Source: an uncultured bacterium (GTDB taxonomy: Bacteria > Planctomycetota > UBA1135 > GCA-002686595). From it: a DNA stretch of 64,000 bases. This document shows, one piece after another, positions 19,567 to 29,227 of the stretch. Numbering within the stretch: the stretch's first letter is position 1; each line of letters starts with the position of its first letter. The stretch spans positions 1 through 64,000 of the forward strand of contig CALCXM010000025.1 in NCBI GenBank assembly GCA_937905825.1, given 5' to 3'. Under the pieces are notes generated by a model that saw only the letters and a list, made by a program, of their open reading frames with translations, was not told the origin of the DNA and ran no database searches. The position numbers were made by a program, and so were the translations under genes.

Positions 19567-19777
19567 GTGCAGTGCAGCGGAGGATCGATAGAGGGGGAAT
19601 CCGAGTTTCCAAGTCTACCAGCTCCCCACGTTTGTGGTCCGTTCCCGGCGCGCTCGGTGTAGACTTCCGCTGTTGCCGAACGTAGCCAGGGCTCACCCCA
19701 GGAAGCCCCCTTCGATCAGGTCATCCATCCAATCTGGCCAATCGTCCATTCAGTCCACTCGACCCGCTCCCCATCCC

Positions 19778-19903
19778 ATGAACTTCCTCAAGGAAAACTG
19801 GATCTTCATTTTCGGGCCCCTGCTCATTTTGCTCGGTTTGCTCGCGCTCTACATGATCTTCGGTGGCGGCGAGCAACCGGCCGAATTCCAGTACGACATC
19901 TAA
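19778..19903 (+). CDS. 41-aa single-pass membrane protein
   Basis: MNFLKENWIFIFGPLLILLGLLALYMIFGGGEQPAEFQYDI; 3-nt gap to the downstream gene. Confidence 0.6.
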   Translation: MNFLKENWIFIFGPLLILLGLLALYMIFGGGEQPAEFQYDI

Positions 19904-19906
19904 GCC

Positions 19907-20518
19907 ATGAAAATCACAAAGCTCGAGGGCCTGCACGTTTGGCATGAGTTCCAAGCGGACCGTGGAATCGACTTCAACGGGTACTTCTGGAAGTCCTCCG
20001 CAGGCGGTGTCCTGATCGACCCGATGCCCCTGACGAAGGACGAGATTCAAAAGATCCAGGACGCCGGTGGCGTGCGTTGGATCCTCGTGACGAACGCGGA
20101 GCACCTGCGCGCTGCTCCCGCGCTCAAGGATGTCTTTGGAGCGAGCGTCCTGGCCCCCTCCCAAGAAATGGGCCGGCTCGGGGAAGGCGCAGCGCACATC
20201 GACGCTTGGTTTGAAGGCCAGTCTGATCTGCCCGGCGACCTGGGGGAGTGCCTCGCTGTGTACCCCCTGCGCGGCGGCAAGTCCCCCGTGGAGCCAGCGC
20301 TCTACTTGAAGCCCTTGCAAGCCCTCTACTTCGCCGACGTGGTGCGTTCGCACGTGTCCGGCGCCCTGCGCCTCCTGCCCGACGAGAAGCTTGCGGACCC
20401 CAAGCTCGTGGCCGAATCTCTGCGCGCCCTCGCTGACCTGCCCCTGGAAGCCGTCTTGCTCGGCGACGGGGACAGCATCTACAACGGCGCCCGGGAAGCC
20501 TTCGGGACGCTGCTCTAA
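19907..20518 (+). CDS. MBL-fold-like protein with degenerate metal motif
   Basis: Overall metallo-beta-lactamase order (ILVTNAEHLRAAPAL, ALYFADVVRSH, AVLLGDGDSIYNGA) but no HxHxDH. Confidence 0.6.
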   Translation: MKITKLEGLHVWHEFQADRGIDFNGYFWKSSAGGVLIDPMPLTKDEIQKIQDAGGVRWILVTNAEHLRAAPALKDVFGASVLAPSQEMGRLGEGAAHIDAWFEGQSDLPGDLGECLAVYPLRGGKSPVEPALYLKPLQALYFADVVRSHVSGALRLLPDEKLADPKLVAESLRALADLPLEAVLLGDGDSIYNGAREAFGTLL

Positions 20519-20540
20519 GCGCGCGACGAACTCAAGCCAA

Positions 20541-20597
20541 GCGCCTCGCTCGCCACTCGGTCTCTGCACCGGTCGGCAAGCGAGGCGCAGTCTTTTT
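20541..20597 (+). terminator. Rho-independent terminator
   Basis: GCGCCTCGCTCGCC ... GGCAAGCGAGGCGC followed by AGTCTTTTT. Confidence 0.75.
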
Positions 20598-20721
20598 ACC
20601 TGCAGCGTTCCGTGGGGACGGTGGTTCGTTCTCGCGTTGGGCAGCCTGTGCGGCAAGTCTCCGGCGTGACGCGGGTCTCGCGCACTCGCGAGGCCCAACG
20701 ACCAACTGCAGCCCGGCCGCC

Positions 20722-21774
20722 CTACTCGGACAGATCCAAGCCGAACTTGCGCAGCAGCTCAAAGCCTCCACACAACTCCGTCGCCATCAAGTGCATCGGC
20801 GTGTTGTCGTCGATCATCCAACGGGAGAGGCGCATGGGATCGGTGCTGCGGGTGTTGGTGCCCGCGTGGGTGGTGGCCGCCGTGGCGAAGCCCGCGGAGC
20901 GCACGGCGTCGGAGCTGTCCTGGTTCCAGTCCCAATGGCGACCGAAGGGATAGGCGAAACTGCGTGAGGCTTCGAGTTGAGTCGCCAAGCGCTGCTGGCC
21001 GCCACTGACTTCCTGCTGCTGGCCTGCAGCGTCCAAGCCCGAAAGCACCCAATGGTGCACCGTGTGTCCGCCCAACTCGACGCCGCCCGCATGCAGGGCT
21101 TTGGCGTCGTCCCAGGAGAGGTAGAGCTCTCTGCAGAGAGCCGGCTCGTCGCCACCGGCTTCCACGAAGGCTGCAGTCAAGCTGGCTTCCACATCTGCTT
21201 GATCCGCTTCGTACTTCAGCACCTTCTTCAAGGTGTAGTTCAAGTCACCTCCGGCGGCGAGCACTTCGGCCAAGCGCTGCTTGGCCAGCGGGTCTTGGCT
21301 ATGGGCCAAGTAGCGCTCGACCAGCTGCTTGTGGTCCATGCGCGCGAGCAGCCAAAAGAACTTGTGAGTCCAGTTGAGCGATTGGCCGTCGAGGGGTCGG
21401 CTTTCCAGGTAGACCGTGGCCGACAGCCCGCGCTTCTGCAAGAGCGGCAAGAGCGCTTCCAAGTTGTCGTGATAGCCGTCGTCCATGGACAAGGCCACCA
21501 TCGAACGCCCCTGGGCACTTTGCAACCGACTCCAACCGTCCCCCACGGAAACCCAGTCGTAATGCTTGCCAAAGGAATCGAGCAGGGCCTCCAAACGGCG
21601 CCCCTCGATTTTCATGTCCTGGGGCAGGAAGGCGTTGGTTTTGTGGGTGACGCAGTGCGAGGTCAGGATCGTCAAGCGCTGGGGCATGAGCTTGCCCAAG
21701 AGAATGTGCAGTCCTGTGTGATAGAGAAAACGCGCCCAGACCTGGCGCAGGATCATCTTTAGCTTGTGCTTCAT
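20722..21774 (-). CDS. Polysaccharide deacetylase family protein
   Basis: VALSMDDGYHDNLEALLPLLQKRGLSATVYLES; ELGGHTVHHWVLSGL. Confidence 0.85.
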   Translation of the reverse strand: MKHKLKMILRQVWARFLYHTGLHILLGKLMPQRLTILTSHCVTHKTNAFLPQDMKIEGRRLEALLDSFGKHYDWVSVGDGWSRLQSAQGRSMVALSMDDGYHDNLEALLPLLQKRGLSATVYLESRPLDGQSLNWTHKFFWLLARMDHKQLVERYLAHSQDPLAKQRLAEVLAAGGDLNYTLKKVLKYEADQADVEASLTAAFVEAGGDEPALCRELYLSWDDAKALHAGGVELGGHTVHHWVLSGLDAAGQQQEVSGGQQRLATQLEASRSFAYPFGRHWDWNQDSSDAVRSAGFATAATTHAGTNTRSTDPMRLSRWMIDDNTPMHLMATELCGGFELLRKFGLDLSE

Positions 21775-21865
21775 AGGTCGTTCGTCTGCTGATCGAGCTT
21801 GCCTCGTTTGGAATGCCGGGCGCGCGCCTCGTTTCGTTTCAGATTTCGCGCGGCAGCCTTGCCAG

Positions 21866-22960
21866 CTAGCCCATCGTCTCGTCGTCCCGATCTCCGTCGG
21901 TCAAGTACCAATCCTGTGCCCGCGCTGCAGCGCGCGTCAAGGGGTGATCCTTTTGGTGAGGGTGCAAGATCATGATCAAGTGGTTTTCCTCACGGGGCGC
22001 TTGGAAGCCAGCGCTTTGCAACTGCATCTGCCACCAACTGCCATCGATGGCGGTGGCTTGCACGAGTTGACTGCCGGCGGCGTCGAGGTGCGCGAGCCCC
22101 GCTTCGATGGCCTGGGCCAGGGCGGTTTCGTCCCGGGCCAAAACGTCCACCAAGTACCCGAGCACTTCGCCGGGGCGCGGCTCTTGAACGACCACGTAGG
22201 CCTCCAATTCCCCCGCTCCGTTGTACACCCCAAGGGGTCGGTGCTGCTTGTTGGCGTTGTCGAGAAAGCGCCAGTTCAAGTACTCGTGATCGCGTCGCAC
22301 CATGAGCGCGAAGTTCTTCTCGACCAACTTAGAGAGTTCGGTCACTTCCGGTAGAAAGCGCTCGATGCGGCGCACGCCGAAACGGCCCTCGGTCATGCCA
22401 CGCAGTCGCGAACGGGCTGCCCGTCCCTTGCGTAAGGCGCCGCTCATAGTAAAGACTTTCCAGCGTCCATCCACGCGCCGCAGGGCTTTGGCTTCGGGCG
22501 TGACACGCAGCACAAAGGTCCAGGGGCGAATCTTGCCGATCACGTCCCAACCGAGTTCCACGAAGATGTGGGCCGAGCGCCGGTTGGGCAAGCCGAACAC
22601 GAAGGGCCAGCCCAGGTCCGCTGTCTCTTTCATCGCGCGCTTGTCGAGCTCGCTGAAGATGCCACGCTTGCGCCAGTCCGGATGGGTCATCACGTCCCCG
22701 GTTTGACCGATGCACGCGATGCTGCTCTCGTCACCGCGCACCAAGGCCTGGCGCGGGGAGCAGGCGTAGCCCGAAACCCCTTCCCCGTCTTTGGGGCGCG
22801 CCAAGAGACTCAAGGCTTGGCCGTGGGGATTGTCGTCGTAGCGCCAGACGAGCGCCGGCGCCTCTAGTTTCTTCTTGAAGCAGGCGTTGAAGAGGCGCGC
22901 TTGCTCTTCGCGGTCTGCTGCCGTGCAGACCCCAATATCGAATTCGTCGGATGGGCTCAT
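21866..22960 (-). CDS. GNAT-family N-acetyltransferase
   Basis: GQTGDVMTHPDWRKRGIFSELDKRAMKETADLGWPFVFGLPNRRSAHIFVELGW. Confidence 0.8.
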   Translation of the reverse strand: MSPSDEFDIGVCTAADREEQARLFNACFKKKLEAPALVWRYDDNPHGQALSLLARPKDGEGVSGYACSPRQALVRGDESSIACIGQTGDVMTHPDWRKRGIFSELDKRAMKETADLGWPFVFGLPNRRSAHIFVELGWDVIGKIRPWTFVLRVTPEAKALRRVDGRWKVFTMSGALRKGRAARSRLRGMTEGRFGVRRIERFLPEVTELSKLVEKNFALMVRRDHEYLNWRFLDNANKQHRPLGVYNGAGELEAYVVVQEPRPGEVLGYLVDVLARDETALAQAIEAGLAHLDAAGSQLVQATAIDGSWWQMQLQSAGFQAPREENHLIMILHPHQKDHPLTRAAARAQDWYLTDGDRDDETMG

Positions 22961-23049
22961 GGGCGCGCCAGCCTACCCCGAATGCGCGGGGGGCGGTTCG
23001 GACAATTTGCGGGCGAGGGAGGAAACCCCGTGGGAGTCAGCGCAAGGCG

Positions 23050-23091
23050 AAAAAGAGAACCGCCGGCACCCTCGAGAGGGAGCCGGCGGCT
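23050..23091 (-). terminator. Rho-independent terminator of the radical SAM gene
   Basis: Minus strand GCCGCCGGCTCCCTC-TCGA-GGGTGCCGGCGGTTCTCTTTTT. Confidence 0.8.
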
Positions 23092-23117
23092 CGTTCCGTT
23101 TCCGTTGCGGCGAAGAC

Positions 23118-24536
23118 TTATTCTTCGGCGCGGGCTTGCTGCATAACGTTCGAGCTCTTCGGCGTGGCCACGAGTCCCATGGCGCGACCGAGTCGCTTGC
23201 GGCCGAAGGCCGGGTTTTCCAGGTAGTACATGGCGCGCTCCATGAAACGCCGCGTGCGCTGCGGGTAGGCGTAGTACCAACGCTCGTAGCGGCGAACCAT
23301 GTCCTTGCGCAACTCCTCCAACTCCAGGCCGCTGAAGTTTTCGTGACGGTAGGCCGAACGGTTCGAGGACACGTAGTTCTCGCGCAGGTCGTCCACGTCG
23401 ATGTTGGCCAGGTAGCCGTCCCAGGATTCCGTTCCGACCAGCGGGTTGAAGACCGAGATGCGAACCAGGTCCGGTCCACCGAGCTTGAGCACCTTCTCGG
23501 TCTCCTCGATGTCCTTCTGGGTTTCACCCGGGTTGCCCACGATCAGGTAGACCTTGGCCCAGATGCCCGCACGGCGGGTCATTTTGGCGGCCTCGATGAT
23601 CTCTTCGGGAGTCAGGTCTTTCTTGAGCACGTCGAGCATGCTCTGGCTACCGGATTCCCATCCGTAGTAGATGCGGCGGCAACCGGCGCGGTGCATGTGC
23701 TTGAGCAACGGGTAGTCGACGCAGTCTGCACGGGTGTTGGCGATCCACTCGAACTTCAAGCCGCGCCGAATGATCTCGTCGCACATCTCGTGGATGCGCT
23801 TCTTGCGCAGGGTGAGGATCTCGTCCACGAACAGGATGACCTTGGGGTCGTAGGTCTTCACGACCTGCTCGACCTCGTCCACGATCATCTCGGTGGAGCG
23901 CACGCGGAAGCCGCGGCCCGTGAGTTCCTTCTGGCAGAAGATGCACTTGAAGGGACAACCGCGGGTGGTGAAGACGTAGATCAGCTTCTCGGGGTTGGCC
24001 TTGAAGTAGGCCTCCATCGGAAGCAAGTGGCGCGCCGGGGGCAAGAGCTCGTCGAGCTTCTTGATCAGCGGCGGCGCCGGGTTGTCGATGTACAGGTCGC
24101 CATTCTTGATGGCGGAGAGACCCGGCACGGCGGCCAGCTCACTCTCGTCGCCACCCTCGAGGGCCTTCACGAATTGCGGAAGGGTCTCTTCGGCCTCGCC
24201 CTTGAGGACGTAGTCGAAGTGGCCGCTATCGAGGAAGATGCCGGGGTCCACGGAGGCGTGAGGCCCGCCCATGATGGTGATTTTGCCCTGCTCTTTGGCG
24301 TACTTGGCCCAGACCACCGCTCGGCGGATGTTGGGGGTCAGGGCACCGAAACCGATGATGTCGTTGCGATTGATCACATCGCGCATATCGGAATCCTTCA
24401 GGATTCGCTCGTCCGCGAGCTCCACGGGGAGATTGTTGTTCTCCATGGCAGCGCCCAGGTACCCGATCCCCAAAACCATGGAGAGTGGGTCCTCTTGGAC
24501 GTGGGGCTTGACGTAACTGATCAGTGTCTTGCGCAT
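23118..24536 (-). CDS. B12-binding-domain radical SAM protein
   Basis: YVFTTRGCPFKCIFCQKELTG; N-terminal GFGALTPNIRRAVVWAKYAKEQGKITIMGGPHASVDP. Confidence 0.92.
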   Translation of the reverse strand: MRKTLISYVKPHVQEDPLSMVLGIGYLGAAMENNNLPVELADERILKDSDMRDVINRNDIIGFGALTPNIRRAVVWAKYAKEQGKITIMGGPHASVDPGIFLDSGHFDYVLKGEAEETLPQFVKALEGGDESELAAVPGLSAIKNGDLYIDNPAPPLIKKLDELLPPARHLLPMEAYFKANPEKLIYVFTTRGCPFKCIFCQKELTGRGFRVRSTEMIVDEVEQVVKTYDPKVILFVDEILTLRKKRIHEMCDEIIRRGLKFEWIANTRADCVDYPLLKHMHRAGCRRIYYGWESGSQSMLDVLKKDLTPEEIIEAAKMTRRAGIWAKVYLIVGNPGETQKDIEETEKVLKLGGPDLVRISVFNPLVGTESWDGYLANIDVDDLRENYVSSNRSAYRHENFSGLELEELRKDMVRRYERWYYAYPQRTRRFMERAMYYLENPAFGRKRLGRAMGLVATPKSSNVMQQARAEE

Positions 24537-24814
24537 GTGGCCGTTGACAGGTCTTGAGGGATGCGGATCGCGTTGCAGGCGAAGGTTTTTCCGGGTCCTA
24601 GAGGGGCCACTTGGCCGGACTCGGAGTGTTCCTTCGTCTGTAAGCTACCCTGGACGTGAGGTTTTGGCAATTTGTGAAAGGCGCATTCTTAGGGGGCTTT
24701 TTGCGATCATTCCAACCCTGGCAGTCCGTTGAGAATTGCTTGCCCCGACGGCGCCCTTCGATTTCGGGGATGTCCCCCGCCTACGGGGAATCCCGGGCGG
24801 AAGTGTAGACCCGT

Positions 24815-25984
24815 CTAGGAGCGTTCAAGAGCCCCTTTGTAGAGCTCGCGAACCGCCCGTGCGTTGTCCTTCCAAACGGACTTCGCCGCGTGCCTGCGGC
24901 CCGCCTCGCGCATCCCCTCGCGCAGCTCCCGGTCCCCCAGGATCGTGCGCAGCTTGCTTTCGATGTCCGCAACGTTTTGGTGAGCCAGGAAGCCCGTGGA
25001 GCCGTCGACGATGGCGTCCTCCGCTCCGCAGTCCCGGGAACCGATGACCGCCGTGCCGCTGGCGGAAGCTTCCAAGTAGACGATGCCAAAGCCCTCGAAA
25101 CCCCCGTCGTCTGCGGTCACCGGGGTGTGCACGAAAACTTCCGCGCGCTGCAACAGGTCGATCTTTTCATCTTCGGAGATGTTGCCGAGGAAGTGCAAAC
25201 GGTCCGCGACCCCCGCTTCCCGCGCGGACTCCAGGATGCCCGCCTCGTAGGCATCCCCCATGCGGCGTCCAACGATGAAGTGATGCAGGTCGGTTTGGTC
25301 CTGCGCGACCCGGCTCCAGGCGGCCACGGCCAGGTGATGCCCTTTGCGCTCCTTGAGCTCGCCGATGCCCAGGGTGAAGCGCTTGCCATGCCAGGCCTGC
25401 TCACCGACTTCGCGCACGGCCTTGTAGTGCTCCGCGTCCACGGCATTGGGGATCACGCTGACGCGCTCGCCATCCGGGGGCGCTCCGTCGAGCACTTCCA
25501 AGAGTCGTCGTCGGGTGTAGCCGGAGACCGAAATCATGCTCGCGAACTGTGCGTAGGTGCGGCGCGCGCGGGCCGCGTGGCGCGGGTCGAGCAGTGGCTG
25601 AACCGTGTAGGTTCCATGGGCCGTGGCGATGCAGGGCTTGCCCGCCAGCTTGGCGCCCCATAGGGCCAACCAGTTGTGCGGGAAGTCCTTGATGGCGTGC
25701 ACCACATCCACTTGCTTGGCCGCGGCGACCACCTTGGGCAGGCTCTGAAAGAAGCTGACCCAAAAGCGCAGGGGCGACATGTAGAAGAAGTAGTCCGGCG
25801 GCAAGGCCACCTGGACCGGCCAGGAGTCAGGCACCGACGCGGAGGTGGGCCGGTGCTTGCGCCCGATCAGAAACGAAGGCTCGAACTCCGGATCGATCTC
25901 CTGCAAGGAACTCACCAAGCGCATGGCATAGCGTCCCACCCCATCCAAGTCGGAGAGGGAGTCCGTTAGGTAGAGGACCTTCAA
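24815..25984 (-). CDS. Glycosyltransferase family 4
   Basis: DGVGRYAMRLVSSLQ; EGFGIVYLEASASGTAVIGSRDCGAEDAI. Confidence 0.9.
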   Translation of the reverse strand: MKVLYLTDSLSDLDGVGRYAMRLVSSLQEIDPEFEPSFLIGRKHRPTSASVPDSWPVQVALPPDYFFYMSPLRFWVSFFQSLPKVVAAAKQVDVVHAIKDFPHNWLALWGAKLAGKPCIATAHGTYTVQPLLDPRHAARARRTYAQFASMISVSGYTRRRLLEVLDGAPPDGERVSVIPNAVDAEHYKAVREVGEQAWHGKRFTLGIGELKERKGHHLAVAAWSRVAQDQTDLHHFIVGRRMGDAYEAGILESAREAGVADRLHFLGNISEDEKIDLLQRAEVFVHTPVTADDGGFEGFGIVYLEASASGTAVIGSRDCGAEDAIVDGSTGFLAHQNVADIESKLRTILGDRELREGMREAGRRHAAKSVWKDNARAVRELYKGALERS

Positions 25985-25996
25985 GCTGGATGCTGC

Positions 25997-27943
25997 TTAA
26001 GGCAGGCGGAAGAAGCGCACCACGAAGTCACTGGTGTCGCCGTCTCCGTTCAAGTTGACGTTGATCAGGTTTTCCTGAAAGAGGAAGGCGCCGCCGTTGC
26101 CACTGCCATCCCGGTCCGTGTCGATCGCCACGCGCTCCAAAATGTTCAGGGTGCCCATCTGGTTGGCTTCCCCGGTGGAGAAGGCCACGCGCACCAGCAG
26201 GGTGTCCGTCATGTTGCCGTTGCCATTGGAATCGGCTCCATCCTCCGCCTCGCTGAGTCGGAAGAAGCCGTAGCCATTGGCGAGGGTGATGCCAGCGTTG
26301 TCCTTGTCCGTCGCCAGGAAGCGTCCGAGAAAGCTCATGCGCCGGGGGGAACCGCCCGTGTCCGCCCAAGTGGGCATGCTGTCCATCATGTCCCCGTCGT
26401 CGTTCAGGTCCACGCCGTTGGAGCTCTCGGCGAAGGCGATGCCCAAGCGCGTGCGCTGGGGTTGCTCGCCCATCCAAGTGGCGGTGGCGTAGAAGGCGCT
26501 GGACGTGCCGTGATTGAAGCGCCAAGCGGGGCTCGCATCCTGGGGGTCAAGCCAGGCGATCAGGTCGCGGTTGGTGCCCGCGTTGTTGTCGTGATTGCGG
26601 CCGTCCGCGCCCTCGTCACATTGAATCACGAAGGCGCCGTCCAGCTCCGCCACGGCCATGGCTGGGCCGGGCAAGTCCACATCGAGGGCTAGCATCTGGC
26701 CGGACCCCGAGTTCGGTCCCGCGTTGGAATACGGGAAGCTGGCGAAGTCCAGGCGAATCCAGCGCAGGAAGCTGTCGCCGAAGTCTCCATCATTGTTCAA
26801 GACGCAGTTGTTCTCGTCCGCTTCCGAGGCGATCGTCCCGAGGGCATCCCCGGCGATCAATACCCGCACGCCACCGGCGATGCCGGTGTTCGCCGGAGCG
26901 ACCATCGTGCCCGCTTCCCAATCGCTGAAGCGAATGCCGTGCAAGACCTCGTCCGTCATGTCCACGTCGAGACATGGGGAGGAAGGGTTCGACTCCCAAG
27001 AGGGGGGCAGGATGCTGCCGCCCGTGAAGATGTTCAAGTTCTCTTCTTGGCTGGCCTCGTCCACCAGGAAGCCGAAGAGCCAATCGTTGGCGCCGGTGCT
27101 GACCGCGCGCATGGGCGAGTTCACGCCGGAGACCGCGAGCTCCGTGTTGCGCAGCATCAAGTTGTAGCCGCCCGCTTCTGCCAAGCCCGTGCCGTCGAGC
27201 AGGGCCAAGACGAAGCGATCGTCGGCATTGCCGTCGCCGTTCAGTGGGATCCCCTCTCGCGTTTCATCCAGCCCCAAGAAGATCAAGCCGTCTTGCTCCC
27301 CGAGGATCTGCGGGCTCAAGGGATTGACCGAGTCCTGGGTGAAGACAGGCCGTGGGGTCAGGGGGAATTCTTCGTCGATGGCGTAGATCGACGATTCGGT
27401 GGCCGCCGCCGGGGTCTCGTCCGAGACGAAGAACAGGGTCGTTCCCACGCTCACCATCGGAACGCGACTGGTGCGGTCGAGGGTTTGGACGAAGACGGGG
27501 TCGTCCAGTCCGTTGTTCCAGTTCATCAAGACCAGGTCCGTGGCCGCCATGTCACCCCCATGGTCGCGACCATCGAGAATCTCATCCACCACGATGTAGA
27601 GTTGGCTGCCGACCCAGACGCCTTTGCTGGCGGCCACGCCCAAGTTCTTCTCGGTGTTGCCGGGCATGTTGACCACGATCGCCACCGAGTCAATGGCTGC
27701 TTGGCCGTCGTTGTTCAAGTCCTGGGCACCGCTCGCCGCTTCATCCGCCAAGAAGAAGAGCCAGGGGCCCTCGGTGACCATCGCCGCGTTGCCCGCCACC
27801 GCGTAGGCGGAGTTCCTGAGAATGAAAACGTTGGAAACCGGGCTTTCCGTTTCTCCTTCACCGCAGGCCGCGAGAGCCAGCAAGGAAACGAGCGCGAGCG
27901 ACCACAGGGGTCGCTCAGTTAGCGAGGAGTACCTCATGAACAT
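25997..27943 (-). CDS. Lipoprotein with repeated N-x-[GN]DG[DN]-xxD motifs
   Basis: Lipobox LLALAAC; motifs LNNDGQAAID, LNGDGNADD, LNNDGDFGD, LNDDGDMMD, NGNGNMTD, LNGDGDTSD. Confidence 0.7.
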   Translation of the reverse strand: MFMRYSSLTERPLWSLALVSLLALAACGEGETESPVSNVFILRNSAYAVAGNAAMVTEGPWLFFLADEAASGAQDLNNDGQAAIDSVAIVVNMPGNTEKNLGVAASKGVWVGSQLYIVVDEILDGRDHGGDMAATDLVLMNWNNGLDDPVFVQTLDRTSRVPMVSVGTTLFFVSDETPAAATESSIYAIDEEFPLTPRPVFTQDSVNPLSPQILGEQDGLIFLGLDETREGIPLNGDGNADDRFVLALLDGTGLAEAGGYNLMLRNTELAVSGVNSPMRAVSTGANDWLFGFLVDEASQEENLNIFTGGSILPPSWESNPSSPCLDVDMTDEVLHGIRFSDWEAGTMVAPANTGIAGGVRVLIAGDALGTIASEADENNCVLNNDGDFGDSFLRWIRLDFASFPYSNAGPNSGSGQMLALDVDLPGPAMAVAELDGAFVIQCDEGADGRNHDNNAGTNRDLIAWLDPQDASPAWRFNHGTSSAFYATATWMGEQPQRTRLGIAFAESSNGVDLNDDGDMMDSMPTWADTGGSPRRMSFLGRFLATDKDNAGITLANGYGFFRLSEAEDGADSNGNGNMTDTLLVRVAFSTGEANQMGTLNILERVAIDTDRDGSGNGGAFLFQENLINVNLNGDGDTSDFVVRFFRLP

Positions 27944-28039
27944 GGAGAGTGTGCGATAGCCAGAGAAGAGTCTTTCGAGGGGTCGGTCCGCCAGAGCGGA
28001 GCCCTTACATTTTGCCACAGTTCGAGGGCAGGGGAGCAC

Positions 28040-29227
28040 TCAACTTGCACTCCGCTCCCCCATCCAGGTCAGAATCCGCCCTGCGCGGGCGTCCCAGGTA
28101 GATTTTGGGGCTTCCTCCGTCATTCGACGGGCCAGGCGCTCGCGTTTGGCGCAATCCCCCAAAAGTGCCCGGATTCCCTGGGCTAGTGCCCCGGGATCAT
28201 CTGCCGCGACGAACTCGGCCTCGTCCTGAGCGAGCACATCGCGCATGGAAAAAAGGTCCGACACCACCAAGGGCAATCCGCAGGCCTTGGCCTCAAAAAC
28301 CTTGAGGGGCGAGGTGTAGCGGGCGCTGATGGCCGGGGTGGAGCGGTTGGGCACGACGCCGATGTCCCCGGCGGCCAGGTAGAGAGCGACGCGCTCGGGG
28401 GGTTGAAAGCCATCGAAGCGCAGATTCGTGAGTCCCTGGGCTTGGGCTTTCAAGAGGATTACGTCCTGGTCCATGCCCCCGGCGATCACGAATTGGACTT
28501 CGGGCAGTTGGCGCGCGGCTTGCACCAGGATGTCCACGCCCTTCCAAGCCAGCAGGCCGCCGGTGTAGATCACCACATGGCCCGCGTTGGAGAGGCCCAG
28601 GGATTCGCGGGCTGCCTCGCGGCTGGGCAGGTTCGCAAAGCGCGCGGGCTCGAATCCATCGTGCTCCACCAGGATCGACTCCGGCGAGAGGCCTAGGGCG
28701 ATCAAGTCTTCGCGCACGCCACCGGAGATGGCGATGGTTCCGGCTGTCTTCGCGCTCGCTTCCAAGAGCCAACGGCGGCGCGTCTTGCCCCCGGGCACGC
28801 GATGGATCTCGGTGAAGACGTTCTTGCGTCCCTTGCGCACCAGCTCCAAGGCGCACTCGACTTCCCGGGAGAGGACCCAGGCTGCGGGCTGTGTTTTTGT
28901 CAACCAACTGGCAGCCTTGCGCGCGAAGCTCAGCTCTTGCAAGCGCGCGGGCAAGAACTGCAACTTGCGCGGAACGCTGTCGATCCAATCGTAGTTCGGG
29001 ATGCCTTGCAAGCAGGGGCGCGCTCCTTTGGGTAGTCCGTAGAAGTCCCACAGCTCGTCCTTGCTTGTCACGGCAGGCGTGTCGCGGCGCAGAGCGTGCA
29101 TCAAGGTGGTGCTTGCACCAGCGCGTGCGAAGGCGCCGGCCACTTGGGCCACTTGCAAGGATTGCGCACGCTGGGATGGCATGCGCGCGTTGGCCACGAG
29201 GACCAGAGCCTGGGATGCTCCGGTCAT
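28040..29227 (-). CDS. Glycosyltransferase family 4
   Basis: GGLLAWKGVDILVQAARQLPEVQFVIAGG; TSPLKVFEAKACGLPLVVSD. Confidence 0.9.
   Translation of the reverse strand: MTGASQALVLVANARMPSQRAQSLQVAQVAGAFARAGASTTLMHALRRDTPAVTSKDELWDFYGLPKGARPCLQGIPNYDWIDSVPRKLQFLPARLQELSFARKAASWLTKTQPAAWVLSREVECALELVRKGRKNVFTEIHRVPGGKTRRRWLLEASAKTAGTIAISGGVREDLIALGLSPESILVEHDGFEPARFANLPSREAARESLGLSNAGHVVIYTGGLLAWKGVDILVQAARQLPEVQFVIAGGMDQDVILLKAQAQGLTNLRFDGFQPPERVALYLAAGDIGVVPNRSTPAISARYTSPLKVFEAKACGLPLVVSDLFSMRDVLAQDEAEFVAADDPGALAQGIRALLGDCAKRERLARRMTEEAPKSTWDARAGRILTWMGERSAS

Noticed and set aside
22875-24557. 560-aa plus-strand ORF
   Set aside because: Fully antisense to the B12 radical SAM gene and its neighbours; no recognisable motifs.
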